Translations under genes and position numbers: made by a program
Notes under the pieces: model-generated
Database searches by the model: none
What the model saw: only the letters and a program-made list of their open reading frames with translations
Told to the model about the DNA's origin: nothing
NCBI RefSeq assembly: GCF_024362765.1
Contig: NZ_CP093302.1
Location: 2,200,001-2,264,000, forward strand
Length of the DNA stretch: 64,000 bases
DNA from: Alkalihalobacillus sp. LMS6
Lineage (GTDB): Bacteria > Bacillota > Bacilli > Bacillales > Bacillaceae_D
Direction of reading: 5' to 3'
In this document: one piece after another, positions 62,627 to 64,000 of the stretch
Layout of the letters: each line of letters opens with the position of its first letter
Numbering within the stretch: position 1 is the first letter of the stretch

Positions 62627-63847
62627 ATGAAAGCCGTCGGTCTTGTAGTTGAATATAATCCGTTTCATAATGGTCATTTGCATCACGTGTTAAAAGCAAA
62701 AGAAGATACACAAGCGGACGTAGTAGTAGCCGTTATGAGCGGATCATTTTTACAAAGAGGAGAACCAGCACTACTTTCTAAACGGGTTCGAGCGGAAATG
62801 GCGCTCCGAACAGGCGTTGATGTTGTAGTTGAACTACCTTATGGATACGCGGTTCAAACCGCTCCCTATTTCGCAGAAGGTGCGGTTCGAATTCTGTCAG
62901 CGTTGTGCTGCTCCTCGCTTCACTTCGGCAGTGAAGAAGGGGAAATCAAGCGTTTTACAGATCTTGCGACTTTTATCCGTACCCATAAGGCTGAATATGA
63001 CGCTTATGTACGACACTATTTAAAACAAGGCGATTCATACCCTAAAGCAAGCGCCGAGGCCTTTTCATCTTTAGTTGGTTCTGACAAGCAGCTACCGTTA
63101 AACCAGCCAAATAATATTCTTGGGTTCCATTATGTTCAGCAACTCTATGCCCAACATACATCAATGCAAGCTTTTACAACAAAACGTATTGTAGCAAACT
63201 ATCACGACGAAGATCTCGGAACCCATTCAATTGCAAGCGCCACAAGTATTCGCCACGCGCTTAACCAAAACAAAACAACTGAACACGTTTTACCTCCTTA
63301 TTCACGATTATTGTTAGACAATTATAAAGAAGAACATGGTCAGTTTCACTTTTGGGAAGCCTATTTTCCTTATCTCAACTATCAAATTTTAACCCGCAGC
63401 CCTGAAGAGTTAAAAGAGATTGCTGAATGTGAAGAAGGCTTGGAATACCGATTAATTGAGACTGGAAAAGTAGCAACCACTTTTCAAGACTGGCTCAATC
63501 GATTGAAAACAAAACGGTATACGAGCACAAGGCTACAACGTTTGTTTGTCCATTTATTAACTGGAACAACGAAAAAACAAGTCGAAGCAGCACGTTTAGA
63601 AGCCGACCATTCTTACATTCGTTTACTTGGCATGAGTCAAAAGGGAAGACAATACTTAAATGAGCATAAAAAAAGCTTCACCCTCCCTATCATTACCAGA
63701 GAAGCTGAACTAAAGCATTACGGTACATTAGGTGCTCTTGACCAACGAGCAACAAATTGCTATTGGTTAACAAAACCAGCATCCCTTCATGCAAACACGA
63801 TCGAGCGTGAATTTAAAGCGACACCAGTTTACATAAAAGATGAATAA
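62627..63847 (+). CDS. tmcAL: tRNA(Met) cytidine acetate ligase TmcAL (YlbM)
   Basis: A 406-residue nucleotidyltransferase-like enzyme that makes N4-acetylcytidine at the wobble base of elongator tRNA-Met using acetate and ATP. The N-terminal HxGH motif is in VEYNPFHNGHLHHV, with SGSFLQRGEPALLSKRVRAEMAL following and the ISxTxIR-like SATSIRHAL motif further on. The ribosome site AAGGAGGG is strong. It is the plus-strand gene between ylbL and ylbN as in B. subtilis. Confidence 0.95.
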   Translation: MKAVGLVVEYNPFHNGHLHHVLKAKEDTQADVVVAVMSGSFLQRGEPALLSKRVRAEMALRTGVDVVVELPYGYAVQTAPYFAEGAVRILSALCCSSLHFGSEEGEIKRFTDLATFIRTHKAEYDAYVRHYLKQGDSYPKASAEAFSSLVGSDKQLPLNQPNNILGFHYVQQLYAQHTSMQAFTTKRIVANYHDEDLGTHSIASATSIRHALNQNKTTEHVLPPYSRLLLDNYKEEHGQFHFWEAYFPYLNYQILTRSPEELKEIAECEEGLEYRLIETGKVATTFQDWLNRLKTKRYTSTRLQRLFVHLLTGTTKKQVEAARLEADHSYIRLLGMSQKGRQYLNEHKKSFTLPIITREAELKHYGTLGALDQRATNCYWLTKPASLHANTIEREFKATPVYIKDE

Positions 63848-63878
63848 CACTGGAACACAATGTTCATCTCTCTCATTT

Positions 63879-63925
63879 AAAATCGTCGCACAACCCTTAG
63901 CTTGGATCAGTGCGACGATTTTTTT
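63879..63925. terminator. Bidirectional terminator between tmcAL and ylbL
   Basis: AAATCGTCGCAC/GTGCGACGATTT, a 12-bp perfect stem with a T-tract on the plus strand and A-rich sequence on the other side. Confidence 0.85.
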
Positions 63926-63933
63926 AACCCGTA

Positions 63934-64000
63934 CTATTCATCTTGTAAGGTTTCTAAAAAGCTCAATGCTTCTTCAAACGTTTGAATTGGCACAATTTCC
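63934..64000 (-). CDS. ylbL: C-terminal end of a PDZ/Lon-type protease, YlbL (rest outside window)
   Basis: The minus strand from the right edge encodes 21 residues, EIVPIQTFEEALSFLETLQD and a final Glu, then TAG. This resembles the C-terminal tail of YlbL/SepM-type Lon-like PDZ proteases, where a VPV-type strand follows the catalytic domain. The identification rests mainly on synteny with tmcAL (ylbM). Confidence 0.6.
   Translation of the reverse strand, partial: EIVPIQTFEEALSFLETLQDE

Overview
The window is a chromosomal segment of an endospore-forming Bacillaceae bacterium. The basis is a full sporulation gene set (SpoVM, SpoIIGA, SigE, SigG, SpoVD, SpoVE, a GerR/RsfA-like factor), a bacillithiol gene (bshC), a meso-diaminopimelate-type MurE, and gene order that follows the Bacillus subtilis ylbL-to-yloV stretch, here read almost entirely on the minus strand. 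Base composition is moderate and several proteins carry acidic tails, so an alkaliphilic or halotolerant relative of Bacillus is plausible, but I cannot name a genus.

In the direction of transcription (right to left): the right end (64000-59300) holds the tail of ylbL, tmcAL (plus strand), ylbN-rpmF, a GerR-like sporulation factor, an acetyltransferase (plus strand), a ketopantoate-reductase-like gene and bshC. From 57560 to 41240 lies the division and cell wall cluster: mraZ-rsmH-ftsL-pbpB, spoVD, murE-murF-mraY-murD, spoVE, divIB, ftsA-ftsZ. Next come spoIIGA-sigE and sigG (41060-38500), then ylmC-ylmD-ylmE-sepF-ylmG-ylmH and divIVA (38400-34360), ylyA, and lspA-ylyB. The pyrimidine operon pyrR-P-B-C-carA-carB-K-D-F-E (31860-20260) has two PyrR attenuators and ends with an added methyltransferase gene. 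The left third carries rqcH (plus strand), a Ca2+ ATPase, remA-gmk-rpoZ, coaBC-priA-fmt-rsmB, prpC-prkC-rsgA-rpe, spoVM, rpmB (plus strand), and yloU-fakA followed by a DegV/FakB-type gene cut by the left edge.

Most of the genes work together in envelope growth and division, in switching that machinery to sporulation, and in nucleotide and translation housekeeping. Regulatory sites can be read directly: a PyrR loop and terminator before pyrR and before pyrP, a 10-bp-spaced MraZ operator, a sigma-H-like site before ftsA, a wide-spaced Spo0A-type promoter before spoIIGA, a sigma-F-type promoter before sigG, sigma-E-like sites before spoVE, spoVM and the gerR-like gene, and intrinsic terminators.

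I see no mobile element, CRISPR array, tRNA, rRNA or clear foreign island, and no convincing undescribed system. The most unusual feature is what is missing. At several places where B. subtilis has a conserved gene (murG-murB, ileS, def, rlmN, thiN, yloC, and ylxW-ylxX-sbp), the neighbours are joined directly or separated only by a short spacer. murF, in contrast, sits inside the cluster in the order common to other Firmicutes.
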